A DNA stretch of 64,000 nucleotides. Source: Ziziphus jujuba (Eukaryota > Streptophyta > Magnoliopsida > Rosales > Rhamnaceae). Shown here piece by piece: positions 9,877 through 21,256 of this stretch. Each line of letters starts with the position of its first letter. The stretch's first letter is position 1. The DNA lies in the NCBI RefSeq assembly GCF_031755915.1, contig NC_083388.1:22160001-22224000 (forward strand). The letters are read 5' to 3'. A model generated the notes under the pieces. That model was not told the DNA's origin. It did no database searches and saw only the letters and a program-made list of their open reading frames with translations. Made by a program: the position numbers and the translations under genes.

Positions 9877-12339
9877 TTAATCAGTTCCATCGGAGTCCTC
9901 ATCAAAGATATACAAGTATGGGATTATAGGTCTCTGTTCACTAAGTCCTCCAGTAGTCTCACTAGTTACTCCAGGTGCACTCCATCCGAGGCGTTGCTTG
10001 TAAACGGCATCATAGGCTTCAATATTCAAACCTGAAGCAAGAAATAATTCCATCTCATTCACAAACCTCTCAGTTCTTGCTGCTAGAAAAGGCCTCGCTG
10101 CATCAGATATTAATGCTTGAAACTCTTCTTCTTTTGCTTCAGGTGTTCTTGATCGAGAATATTGATCATTCCTAGAGAAATGAAGGACAGGTTGATACAG
10201 CATCATAATACTAATAAGCATCATCAAATCGGTTTTCATGATCAACCTATTTATCAACAATTTAGGATACAAATAGTATAAATATTACCTTCTCATGAAT
10301 GAATTAATCACACCAAGTATGTGGTGCATGATAACCTCAACATCTTCCTCCTACAACTAGCAAAAGGAGCATCTCAGTCATGCACTGTCAACCAAATACA
10401 ACTCTTGGAGAATGCAAGAGAGCTGCACTATAATTAACGCTTAGATTTCTAATTTTCAATAAAGCGTCATTTCTAAACAGGACTTAAATGTGGTTTTCCC
10501 CATGCAAAGAGAATTTTAGCAAAGGGACAAATCTATTTCATCTTTCACCAACAATATCATATAGTACTTGAGTTATCTGTAAATGTGTTGAATAATCTGT
10601 AATACAAAATAGAAAAACAAAACTTCTTTCAGATGTGAAAAACAAAATGCAGTCAAGAAACAAGAAATTGATAACTAGCAGACCTGTATCAAGGCTTGAA
10701 TTTCCCTTTTCAACCAACTTTGAAGCCAACAGTTTGGCTGAAGATATTTGAATGACTTCCAATACCGTGATACTTTGAATATGTCACCTACGAAACCTGA
10801 TTGAACATAAAGTTAGGAAAAAATATAAAGGTGACAATGATTATCAGGAGTAAAACAGCAGAAGAACAGCCAGTGAATCAAATGATGAACCTGGCTCAGT
10901 ATAATAGCACTGTAATCTGTACTTGTGAGCTTTTGTTAAGATAAAGCCACTGAGACCACCAACGTTACAATTAAGCACATATATCTTAGAAGAGAGATGC
11001 AAAACTCAAGAAAAGGAAAGAACAGTCAAGTTACCCATTTTCAAAATTCTGATTTATGTAATAATGTTGAAAAGAGCTTCCATCAAATCCATGTATTACA
11101 GAAAAGTTCTCCATCTGAAAAATCAACAGACCCCAAAAAAGTGATGCTACACATTCTAGAAGAAACACTGAACAACTACATTCAGGAACACACCTGAACA
11201 TGGTCTTCAATCAATAAAAAACACAGGGCACTTTTCAATATGTTGAAAAATTGAGTTTGTAAAACCCTATCGCAGCACTTTATTAAAAAGTTCTATAAAT
11301 TGTTCTTAGTCTAAGAAGGCAGAGGTAAAAGACAAAAATAAAAAGGGAAACAAATTTAAGCTAGTAATGAGCGCAATCTCCGTGCAACTATAGCAGCAGA
11401 AAAATATAGATAAACTGAACCTTGCAGAGAGGACATTTTACAGAAGAAAGCTTGTATGAGTGCTTGCTGGTGACCACTTTTGTCCAATGTACAATGCAAT
11501 TGTAACAGAATTTATCTGTAACATAAGAAAGGGAATTCTAAGCCTCAATAAATGATCAAACATGCTATAATATTGCATTTTTTTCATTCTCCGTGCATAC
11601 AAACGTAATTAAGTTAAGGATCATAATGCACCAGAAGAACCAAAAAAAGAAAAAAAAAAAATATATATATATATATAGAAAACTAATCAAGAAAGGCTTT
11701 CATTGCATATACACAACCACTTTTTTAGGAACCACATAATTATGCAGCAAAATAACACATCAAAATACAACAAACAATTTAGATTTCACTAGTTGTACAT
11801 CCCAGAATGTAGCTCTAATTTCATGAAAAATACAAAAACAGAACGAAATCTTTCACCTTCCTACCGAAAATGGGTTTGTTTTATGAGAAAGCCAATTCAC
11901 CTTCCTACCGAAAATGGGTTTGTTTTATGAGAAAGCCAATTGAAGAAACTGGCAAAGAGAAACTTGTAAGGATGAATAAGGAAAGAAGTAAATTTTATGC
12001 TCTGTTCGGTTGCTGGACAAATGAAAAGAAAGAATGCCTTGGGAAAAATACGAAACTTTTTCAAATTCCACATCAAACCTAGTAGTTAATTCAGGATTGC
12101 CCCAAGCAAATAACATAATTACATAAACAAAAAAATGATTAGAACAGGGTGGTTGGGTTTACTTTCAGTTTTCTGGGTAACCAAACAAGAAATAAAGAGA
12201 GAAAAAGTGGGGGAAACATACGAAGACATTTATCAAGATAGGAATCTTGAACAATGGGTCCGAGGCAGATGGGGCATGGATTGGAGTCCTCTGAAGAAGA
12301 TGTGGTGTTGTGGATTAATTCCTCCTCCTCCTGCTTCAT
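9877..12339 (-). CDS. RING-HC E3 ubiquitin ligase (7 exons)
   Basis: Likely transfers ubiquitin from an E2 to unknown substrates. Exons (minus): 12339-12222, 11515-11421, 11114-11035, 10949-10891, 10796-10684, 10350-10289, 10171-9877. Every junction is GT-AG and phases agree, giving 273 aa. The RING uses C22, C25, C38, H40, C43, C46, C67 and C70 with C3HC4 spacing (CPICLGPIV ... FCYNCIVHW ... CPLC). Downstream are the blocks RYWKSFKYLQPNCWLQSWL and EEDVEVIMHHILGVINSF, which I associate with a conserved plant family of Topors-like RING proteins, and an acidic C-terminus (FDEDSDGTD). The frame stays open to 12450 without another ATG, so I take the ATG at 12339. Substrates and pathway cannot be read from sequence. 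Confidence 0.88.
11853..11940. repeat. Perfect 44-bp tandem duplication in RING intron 1
   Basis: The 44-base unit beginning TCACCTTCCTACCGAAAATG occurs twice with no visible mismatch (11853-11896, 11897-11940). Perfect identity implies a recent event or polymorphism. Confidence 0.9.
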
Positions 12340-12749
12340 CTTTCTTGCTTTCTCTTCAAAGGGGCTGTCTTGTCTGCTCCTATCGGTGGTGGTGACACTG
12401 TTTTCTTTATTGAAAACTGTTTCTGCTCCCAATCCGCTATAATCTGCCAAACCTCAAAACCTCTGCCCCGAATCTTTAATACAGTGGAGATCCGACACCT
12501 GGGGTTAGAACTTTTGCCACCATATATATGTATATATATTAACTATACTTTCTGTGTTTGGTTTTTACATAATAATAATTAAAAAAAAAAAAAATTTTAA
12601 CAATTATTAGATTGAAAACGATCTCCTGGGTTTTTATTTTTTAATTTTTAATTTTTATTTTTATGTTTTTCACTTTGCCACTATAAATGAAAACCCAACT
12701 AACCATAACCTTTTTTTCTTTTTCTTTTTTTCCTGTGTTTATTTGGTTA

Positions 12750-13240
12750 ATTTAGGATTTTATGGACAGGTTGGTCAATTTCCTGAATTAAGGTGTTGAG
12801 CATTTGGAATTGTCAATAATATTGTTAAACAAGATAGCAAGTTACTGTTAGTCATGGAATCATGGTCAGTGCTAATCTTTTATGCATTCTAGATCATGCA
12901 TGTATGATAACTATAGATAATGAAAATTATGCAATTAAATAATGTATTTTTATTTTTCTAATATAAAATACTAAATTATAACACTAGTTGATGGGAACGC
13001 TAATAATTTCGATTTATGCTATAATTTTGTATTAAATTTCTTTTGGGTTGCTATAAATTTTTTTTTTCATTATTATTATTTTATTATTCAATGTTGGGTA
13101 AAAAATGCTCTTGATATTTTACAAAATTTAGATTCTTTTGTGAAATTATTCCCAACAAATGACAAGTTTGCATTTTGAATTTTTGTTAACACTTTGAAAG
13201 ACCCAAATATATGTCTATGTCATCGAATGTCTAAACAGCT
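12750..13240 (+). pseudogene. Decayed F-box/FBD middle exons
   Basis: At 12760-12850 the text TTGGTCAATTTCCTGAATTA and GTTGAGCATTTGGAATTG parallels the 6805-6860 exon (SKVEHLELL). At about 12988-13160 phrases such as GCTAATAATTTCGATTTATGCT parallel the 7071-7110 block, with heavy decay. No F-box or FBD exon survives. The second half of this match is weak. Confidence 0.5.
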
Positions 13241-14416
13241 TCCTTGTATTCCCAGCGTTATGAAAATCTTACCTATATATTTTGATTACGTATATGTGCA
13301 TACACATAAACATTACATATACAAAAAGCCGAGATTTTTATATTGGATTTAAAATTTTTCACAATCAAAATTTTGTATTATTATTTAATTTATTTACAAA
13401 TTAAAACGTATTAAATGCAAATAGTATTATTTCCACTAAAAAAGCAAAAATATCTTTAATTTCTAGATAAAATAGTCTTTTATGCATTAATATTTAAACT
13501 AGTGAACTAAATTTTTATAAGCATTTTATCCATTACATTGATTTTTGTAAAAATTATAAATGAGTAAATGAGTGGCACTAATGTAATAATATTCAAAAGT
13601 TGGTGAATATTGTTGCCCAAATTAAATATCCAGGGAGTCATGCCATAGAGTAATAGGTTTTTTTGTCTTGAAAATTTCAAGAATATGTATCAATATTTAT
13701 CTATACTTCAAAATTTATCTATATTTCAAATTCTCATAAAAACTTTAAGCAAAATAAGATTGATGAATGTCAAATTTACAAAATTGACTAAATAATACTT
13801 AAATAGATTTCTTATATAAATAAACCAAAATGTTTAGATCATAACTTTTAAAAAACAAAACGGACAGCAAAATTAAATATGTAGAAGCTCTCAAATTTCC
13901 AGCAATTATATGGAAATTGAAGGGGATAAGATTAAAATACATGTAGAAGAAACAATTAATACTAGGGCTCTCAACAGGAGCTTAAAAGAAAAGATAATGG
14001 TAGAATTGTCTCTTAAAATTGCAATTTATTATTAGTTTTTTTTTACTTGATTATCTAACTGTTTTCCTCCTTAAAGCAATACAATTCAAAATCACTCTAA
14101 TAGACAACAAAATCCCAACTTTGCAGCAGGGGAAGAAAAAAAATAAAATAAAAAATCCTCCTCTTTGTATCTCATAGGAAAATAAAAAAGGCAGAATTCT
14201 CTTACGATGTATGTTTCACTACCTGCAAATTCAACAATTTGGGAAAACATTAGAGTTTAAGAATTTCCGAATAAAGAACAAAACTATTGGATCACAGAGG
14301 TTCTCTGTATTTGACAGACTTGTGCTGTCAAACTATAAAGCAAAAAAAAATGAAAAATCTAATAGCAAACTTATAATGCATACATGAGTCAAGAGTGTGC
14401 TGTTGCTCTTACCTTT
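13241..14416. other. AT-rich spacer
   Basis: No ORF above noise, no RNA gene and no repeat partner were noticed. Confidence 0.5.
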
Positions 14417-15046
14417 TTAAAATATTAAGTTTCTCAAGTCGGATCCTGGTCCATTCAAAACTGAAAATTCGAATATGTTAACAGATTTGCTGCTTGACCA
14501 TCTCAATCCAATCTCATGATCATAACCTAGACTCCTCCTCTTTGTAATTTGTCTAAAAGGTTCAATGGAATAAGCAAACTCTTTCCTTTTCTTTTCCAAG
14601 TCATAACAAGGTTCCTCCACCATTGCTTCATGGTACAAAGATGTTTTTTCAGGTATCGGTTCAAACCAAAAGGATTCCTTCTTTGCTAGCTTTACCTTGT
14701 AAGTTTCGCAGGTATCAACATCATTAATACATAGCTCGATGGGAATCCACGCATCCAAAAGTTTTCGGCTAGCCTCATTTATGTTCCCTAAAATGTGTTC
14801 CTCTAGTTCCTTCGAAGGTGAAATCTTAAGGCTGTCCCAGCGTATATGATCCGGTGTAAGCTTGATGGTGAAAGGCCAGGAGGTTGTGGTTTCATTAGTA
14901 AGCCAACTATGTACTTCTTTACCCTTGTTGCTACATTTACCCTCTCCCTTGAAATATTGACTTTTCAGGATTGTCTTTGTCATTATAATGGCAGTAAAAA
15001 TATTGGGGGCAAAAGATGGAGAAAGTAGTGAAAAAGAGATGATCAT
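14417..15046 (-). CDS. Hypothetical protein, possible B3-domain relative
   Basis: Open frame of 209 codons from an ATG at 15046. An internal Met at codon 22 (MTKTILKSQYF) is an alternative start. The middle reads WPFTIKLTPDHIRWDSLKIS. The end, DHEIGLRWSSSKSV then FEFSVLN, resembles the closing strands of plant B3 DNA-binding domains, which commonly read D-E-I-G-L-Y-W followed by F-x-F-S-V. That similarity is from memory and covers only the C-terminal third. The composition (many charged residues, no low complexity) looks like real protein. No neighbouring exon was found. It could be a single-exon B3-like gene or a fragment. It lies in the same direction as the NPH3 gene. Confidence 0.4.
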   Translation of the reverse strand: MIISFSLLSPSFAPNIFTAIIMTKTILKSQYFKGEGKCSNKGKEVHSWLTNETTTSWPFTIKLTPDHIRWDSLKISPSKELEEHILGNINEASRKLLDAWIPIELCINDVDTCETYKVKLAKKESFWFEPIPEKTSLYHEAMVEEPCYDLEKKRKEFAYSIEPFRQITKRRSLGYDHEIGLRWSSSKSVNIFEFSVLNGPGSDLRNLIF

Positions 15047-15999
15047 GCATTGGCTTTATATTGGACATGAAAGTCTGGATTAGTTTCTTTTCATAAGGTA
15101 CATGTTCCAAGTTATGGTTGAACATCTAATGTGAACATATTATTTCTTTTTGGTAACATAACATTGAGAGTTTTACCTTTTTATGCATAATTCTTTTTCT
15201 CCAAATTGTTTTGGTAAGTCTTACTCTTAAGTGGATTTCCATAGCCTGCACATATCCAACAACAATATTTGTTGTTTCCAACATCGCAGTGAGTTGTTTT
15301 CATGTTGAATCATACTCATGACAATTCCACACTCTGCAGACCTAGATTAATGAACCAAATTAAGGTTTTGGTCAAATTAGGTAAAAGCTACCTAAATGCT
15401 TAATATTCTGATAAAAAATAATTCAAATATGCATACGTATAGCCTGTATATGTTTTTTTTAGGCACCATGGTCTTGTAAAATCATTTATGGAGCAAGGGC
15501 GCAGAGTATTTATAAAGTCAATAAAGAAAATATATCCGGCAATTTAAGCTAACTTACCAAAACTGGACACTGTTTCTTAAATCGGGTTGTCTGTTGCTGC
15601 ATAAATGTTTAATTGGACAGCTAACCATTCTCTCAACCCAAAAAAAAATAAAAAATAAAAAAAAATTATGACATTTGTTCTCCATTTGATGTACCAAAAA
15701 AATCATTATATCATATACCGATAAATCATAATTTTGATGCAATTTTCATTTTTTTAATTTTTAGATTCAAATATTACACTCAGGTAATACAAAAATAAAC
15801 TTTAGGCTTCTTTAGCTCATCTCTGTATGGAGCAGAAATGGATTTTATGACTTGAAAAAATAACTTAAAGGTGCTAAAAACAATGTTAATTTCTTTGTTG
15901 CAAACTTGGAAAAAGAAAGACTTATATTATTTCATATTGAAGCTAGTATATTTCAGTACCAAAACGCATACAACTTTTCCAATGAATGCAAGCTTTTCT
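15047..15999. other. Intergenic spacer, 3' of the NPH3-family gene
   Basis: AT-rich, without coding or RNA features. The right part presumably holds the 3' UTR of the NPH3-family gene that ends at 16000. Confidence 0.5.
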
Positions 16000-18590
16000 T
16001 CAAAGAGTGCATTTCTTAAGCTGTTTTTGAAGTTTTAGTTTACAAATTTGCAAATCATTGAGTTGCATCTTCATCGTCTCAACCTCTTTAGACATCTGTT
16101 TTATCTCTTTTCGGGAACTGATACATCCATTCCCTAAACTCTTACTTACTCTGACCATTGCCTGAGTCTTAGATCTACGGTAACTCGAACCCATACTTGT
16201 CATTGACTTTGTCATATTTACTTGTTGTAGAAGAACAAAACGTGTTGTAATTTTCAAAGGCACACGACCATTCTTCATCACATGCTCGCGTGCTTCTTTT
16301 GATAGTCTATGGTATTCCAGGAATCTACAAATGCTAATTCTTTCTTCTTCTGTCAAGCTAGGGTGTGCCTGCAAAAATTGATGATGAAGCACTAGGTTAA
16401 AAATTACAACAAGTGCATCTGAAATCTGTAACAACATATAAAATGTTTACATTGGTTAATACTGTTATTAAGGGCTAACTTATTTCCATGATATCAGAAC
16501 AAGAGGGACAAAAAATTTTTACACCTTCAAGTACATATCTGTAGCTCTATAGAGGTTGTCATCACAAAACCGAGCCTCAACAGGCAATGCTTCTGCAAGT
16601 GACCGGAAACTTTTCACATTAAGGTTCTCATCCCTTGCAATTAGCGTAAGGTATCCATCTACTAATCTTCCAACAGCAAAGATTTTTGGCCTCTGACTAC
16701 TCAGAATGAAAGAGACATAATATTCCACCACTCTAGTAACAATTCCCACATCATAAACACTGTCTTTATCTCCATGATTCTTAACCAGGAGATCTGTCAC
16801 ATGACATATCTCCAGCATATAAGCAATTCTTCTTTCCAACATGTTCAATATATCAGAATTGATTTTCATCACCAAACCAACCTTGAGAAGGAGAAGTAGA
16901 AAGTTGCAAGTAACTGAATTCTCTTCTGTTGGAAGAAGTCTTATCAAACACTCGATTGTAACCCTTTGTAATTTTTGAGTCGTATTTTTTAGCTTCACAA
17001 TGTCAGGTTCAAAAGTGATTTGGGAAAGCCATTTAGCAGTCCAATGAGCTATACATGATCCCACAATATCTGATCTCATCCCTTTACTTTTTATGGATTG
17101 AATCACTTCGATGAAATGATCAATTCGAAGGGATGAAACATTTTCGAACCACCAATTATCAACTCCTTCAGATTTTGACTTCTGCATATTATCTTCCAGG
17201 GATTTCAACAACTGTGTATCATCTTCTCCCGAACTAAATGCTTGTAGGTTTGTGCAGGCCTTCCAAGCAATGGATTCTGAGCACCGCTTCAAGATTTGCA
17301 GTTCTTTCACCCATAAAGAAATGGATTCGCAGCTTTTGAGAATCTGAAATGTGCCTTTCCAAGATGAAAATATCAAGAAGCTTAAAAATGTCTCTGTCTT
17401 GGATATCAGATTTCCTTGTTGAAGATCATCACTCATTTGCAAGAAATGAGCAGCACAATAGAGTGGAGCAATGTTGGCAGCTGTTAAATCAACCTTCCAA
17501 CCATAACAGAATTTGACCACTAATTCGAAAGTTTTGGCTCCTCCAGGAAGATTATCTATTTGGATACTGAGGCCAGCTCCATTACCCTTCTGAAATACCA
17601 ATCTATTCAAATATCCACATTTTGATACCATAGGGAGCTGGAAAACAAGATACTCAATAAGAAATCGGAAAAATGTAATTATGTAAGTAATCATATAACA
17701 AACTTGTTGCAAAATGTTAGATTCATTCGTTGAGGTTAAATTTATAATCTTGGACAGTTCAGATACCGCAGTTGTTGAATTAAGAAAACTTCCATCTTCA
17801 GAAACCAGTTTGATTAAAATTTCCAAACAAGACTGTGATGAAGCAATATATATTGGTCTCTTATGCCACTTAAATACTAACAGGACAGGAGATGAAAGTT
17901 TTGCGCTGAATGGTTGTTAGATCCAAGGTGTATTGCTTCTCCTCCAAGCATCTTATAGCTTTACGATATCTGTTAATCATTTCATTTAGAATTTTCTTCT
18001 TTTCTTTTTTGTTTAAGCAAGCAGCACAAACACAAACGTGTAGTATTGATATATATTTTCAGCAATTAAAGGATTTTCTTTAACGATCTAAACATCTATA
18101 TGTCAAATCAGGTCCTACTTACTTTTGAGTTCCTGTGGGTTTCATATCGGACTTTTGTTTGCATTTTAGAGTTGAAATAATCTAGTTCATTTTTGACAGA
18201 AAAAGAAAGTCAGTCAGCTCACCTTGTGCAAATGAAAGTTGGAATCTCCTACTTGTATGATCAAATTATTTGCAACTTTTGTCCGAACAAACCTGCAGTG
18301 TAAACAGGATAATAGCCACACAAAGTAGTTACATTTGGATTGCAAAAGTGGCATTTGAACAAGTATGCAAATATATACACAGAGAGGTACCAATTCTGAT
18401 TTCTTCTTTCTAAAGCTTCAGCAACCATGGAGACATTGCCAGGAAGAATGACACACTGATTATGCTTCCCACCATATACAGACCCCTTAGCATGACTTTC
18501 TCTATCGAAACCTTTCCTTTCTGCAATTGCCTTATCAAGGCCAGGGATTTGAACCCTGTTCATTTTCTCCTTCAAAACTCCCACAGTCAT
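16000..18590 (-). CDS. BTB/POZ and NPH3 domain protein (NRL family)
   Basis: NRL proteins are plant CUL3 adaptors or membrane-linked signalling scaffolds; the best-known members work in phototropism and auxin transport. Exons: 18590-18391, 18292-18223, 17637-16525, 16368-16000, all GT-AG and in phase, giving 583 aa. The BTB part spans roughly residues 67-200 (NLIIQVGDSNFHLHKLPMVS, then PGGAKTFELVVKFCYG). The NPH3 domain starts near residue 252 (NWWFENVSSL) and includes PVEARFCDDNLYRATDMYLK and HPSLTEEERISICRFLEYHR. The C-terminus (RKEIKQMSKEVETMKMQL) is a predicted coiled coil. A conserved leader with LPGNVSMVAEALERRNQNW precedes the BTB. I think the subgroup is near Arabidopsis At1g50280/At3g49900, but that is from memory. 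No defects seen. Confidence 0.9.
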
Positions 18591-20243
18591 CTTTTGTTGT
18601 TACTCACAAAGACTTACTACGCATGTTAGGCTTTGAAATCAAAAGTACTGCCAACGCCAATAGCGCCAATGTTTTTTATGGACCTTTTGGTCGTTTTCAA
18701 AGTAGTTATGCCATTAAGAGAGTTGGTTGCCTTTTGCCATCTCCTGTCATTATAAGCATATGTGTAGATCGTGGACAAGTTGGAGCCAACACCATGATAA
18801 TGTATTTTCATCAATCTCATCCACAAGCGTAATGCTAAAACCAGCTTTCACTATCATTTTACCTTAATCCGAAGCCATAATTCTCCCCACATATATTCAG
18901 CCTGAAAAGAAAAAATTGGTTTTGTGGACAAGACACTCTCATAAATTGCATGATGCTCATTGCTCAATGTTTTCAACTTTTCTAATCTTCTTTTTTTCTC
19001 TTTTGTGGGGAAAGCTATCATTGTCCGCAATGATGCGTGGTGTTATTAGATGCTGGTGTGAGACAACAAAAGGAAGCTTACAGAAATTCTTCCATGAAAG
19101 GCGTATTACATAAATTCCGTTTCAGTCCAAATTTCCAAAAACCAACTGCAGAAAAGCAACACGTAGGCCCATTTGGAGGGCTTGTCTTCCAATTAAAAGA
19201 GAGGTCATTAATTGGACTCATCTTTCCCTTTTTGCTTCTTGTGGGTTGAGTTGTACAAACCGGGGCCACAACAAAACACTCAAAGACACAAAACCTGCAA
19301 ACGCAAAAGACATTAAATTTTAAGTTTTGAAAATTTTCTGTATAGTGATGGACTTCAGCACAACATATAAAATGCTTGTATTTGCCTTTTGCAATAGTTT
19401 TACTACTGTAAGTTTACAAGTAATCTATCTATTCACCAGAAAACTTTAGCCTGGATTTTATCAAGTATTTTCTTTTCTTTTTTTTTTTTTTGAAAACAGA
19501 TTTTATCAATTAATAATGTTGAAGTTATAAACATGCTTGTAGGTTTACTTGAGGAACGGACACGGTTAAATATGGATATTTCCTCACTGGATCATTGAGT
19601 TATTATACACGATTACTTTAACCTTTATACTTTTTTTTGGTAATTATTTTAACCTTTATACTTTAGGCTTGTCAATTTGGCCTTTATATATGTTTTCTAA
19701 GCAAGATCAGGAATGCACTTTTTAATAGTATAAATTTTTATAAAGTATTATCGATACCGTGTAAGATCTTGTATAGATTTTTTTTTTTTTTTTTAAACAT
19801 ATATCAAATTAAGGAGAAACTGTTCTATTACAGGCCTAACCAACCCAGATCTATTTCTAAATGGCTTATCAATTTAGGCCTTTAGAAAAGTTTAAATCAT
19901 TGCCTAAGACAGAATAGTTTTCGCTCAACTATTCTGCTGCACAATAAAACTATGCATTTTAGATAATAATTTTAACACTTTTAATGTCCATGTCACAATA
20001 ATAAATCATATGGAATCTTATTGGTGTTTTGCTGTCAAAAATTAAAATAAAGAAAAAAATGCACGGTCCAAATTGACACTAGAGGTGTTTATAGGTAAGC
20101 GCATTGGAGCCTTATAATTATGGCGGTCTAAAATTACAAAAGAAATATATAAAAAAAAATAATAATAAACAATTGAAATTGGTTGAGTTATAACGGTCAC
20201 TCTTGCTTCCCATGAATCTCTTCCTTGGAGCAGAGAACACGCA
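18591..20243. other. Intergenic region
   Basis: Contains the probable promoter of the minus-strand NPH3-family gene on the left and of the plus-strand membrane protein gene on the right. Short ORFs overlap on both strands between 18.5 and 19.3 kb with no family resemblance. A T-tract lies at 19776-19794. Confidence 0.45.
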
Positions 20244-20951
20244 ATGCAGAAGACCCTTCGCATCCAAACGCCATTCCCACTCACACAAGCCTCTCTTTGC
20301 TTCTGCAGCATTTCTCAAATGAACGCTTTGCTTCACATCACCACCATTTCTACACCAAGATCTCCAACTCTTGGCTTGTCTCTTTCCCATTGCCATGGAA
20401 ACCAGACTCAAAAACCGATTATCTGTGCAAGAAAAAGAAAAAGGCAGATTCTGTCTGCAAGATCGAGAAAACTCATGTTCCAATTGATACCCATCATCGC
20501 ATCTAATCTCAAGATTTCACCACAACCGTTGGATTGGTTAATCGCAGAGATCGCCGGCGGAGATGGGAGTGGGGGAGGTTTGGGGTTCTGGAAGGGCTTT
20601 GGATGGGGAGGCTTTGATGGGTGGAGAAGAAAAAGGAAGAGGAACTTGCTATTATGTGGGTTTTTGCTAATTTTCTGTTTGGGTTTCTTGTGTGGGAGAG
20701 AGATTGAGAGCAATGTGGTTTGGTGGGTTTTGGGTTTTAGTCCAATTGGGATTGCTCTGATTCATTTGTTGGGAAAGAGAGGAATTCAAAGTTGGATTTT
20801 TGGGTTTTGTCTTTGTATTGTTTCGGTGAGCCTGTGTCTTAGGAGAGAGGAGGTTCAAAAATGGGTTGGCAAATTTGGGATTTTTTCTTCTATGATAGAG
20901 ACTGAAAGAAGACGTAGAAGAAGAAGAAGAAGAAGTGGAAGAGCATTCTAA
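20244..20951 (+). CDS. Small membrane protein, probably plastid-targeted
   Basis: Intronless frame of 235 codons from an ATG at 20244; an in-frame ATG at 20319 (MNALLHITTISTPRS) is an equally good start and would give 210 residues. The N-terminus is rich in Ser, Thr and basic residues and poor in acids, as in transit peptides. It is followed by KLMFQLIPIIASNLKISPQP and a Gly-rich linker (GGDGSGGGLGFWKGFGWGGF). Three hydrophobic segments follow: about 135-149 (LLLCGFLLIFCLGFL), 157-175 and 183-198. The C-terminus is a run of nine arginines encoded by AGA/CGT repeats. The pattern of a transit peptide, IVASNLK-type motif and Gly linker recurs in uncharacterised plant chloroplast proteins. Function unknown. 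Confidence 0.65.
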   Translation: MQKTLRIQTPFPLTQASLCFCSISQMNALLHITTISTPRSPTLGLSLSHCHGNQTQKPIICARKRKRQILSARSRKLMFQLIPIIASNLKISPQPLDWLIAEIAGGDGSGGGLGFWKGFGWGGFDGWRRKRKRNLLLCGFLLIFCLGFLCGREIESNVVWWVLGFSPIGIALIHLLGKRGIQSWIFGFCLCIVSVSLCLRREEVQKWVGKFGIFSSMIETERRRRRRRRRSGRAF

Positions 20952-21256
20952 AGAAAAGTAAAAGTGGAAGAGCATTCTTAGTGATGGCTGCCAGAAACAT
21001 AAATTTGTCCAATTCTTTTTGTACAATGAATGACATTGTTCATTCTTTTCTCATCAAATGCAATAAAAAGATCATTCTTTATTCATGTTCAATTTCTCTT
21101 ATTTTTATTCAACATTGATAAGTGTAATTTTGCCCTTTTTTTAGGCCATTATAAAGTAACCATTTTTGGGTCTCTAAACCGCTCTTGTCAAAAAATGACC
21201 CTTTAAAAGCCCATCCAATGTGGTGCTTTTGGAGTCTTTAATCACCAAAACAGCTC

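Noticed and set aside
20408..21026. Long minus-strand ORFs opposite the membrane protein gene
   Set aside because: They are reverse readings of the Gly- and Arg-rich plus-strand coding sequence (Pro/Ser repeats) and show no family resemblance or sensible start.
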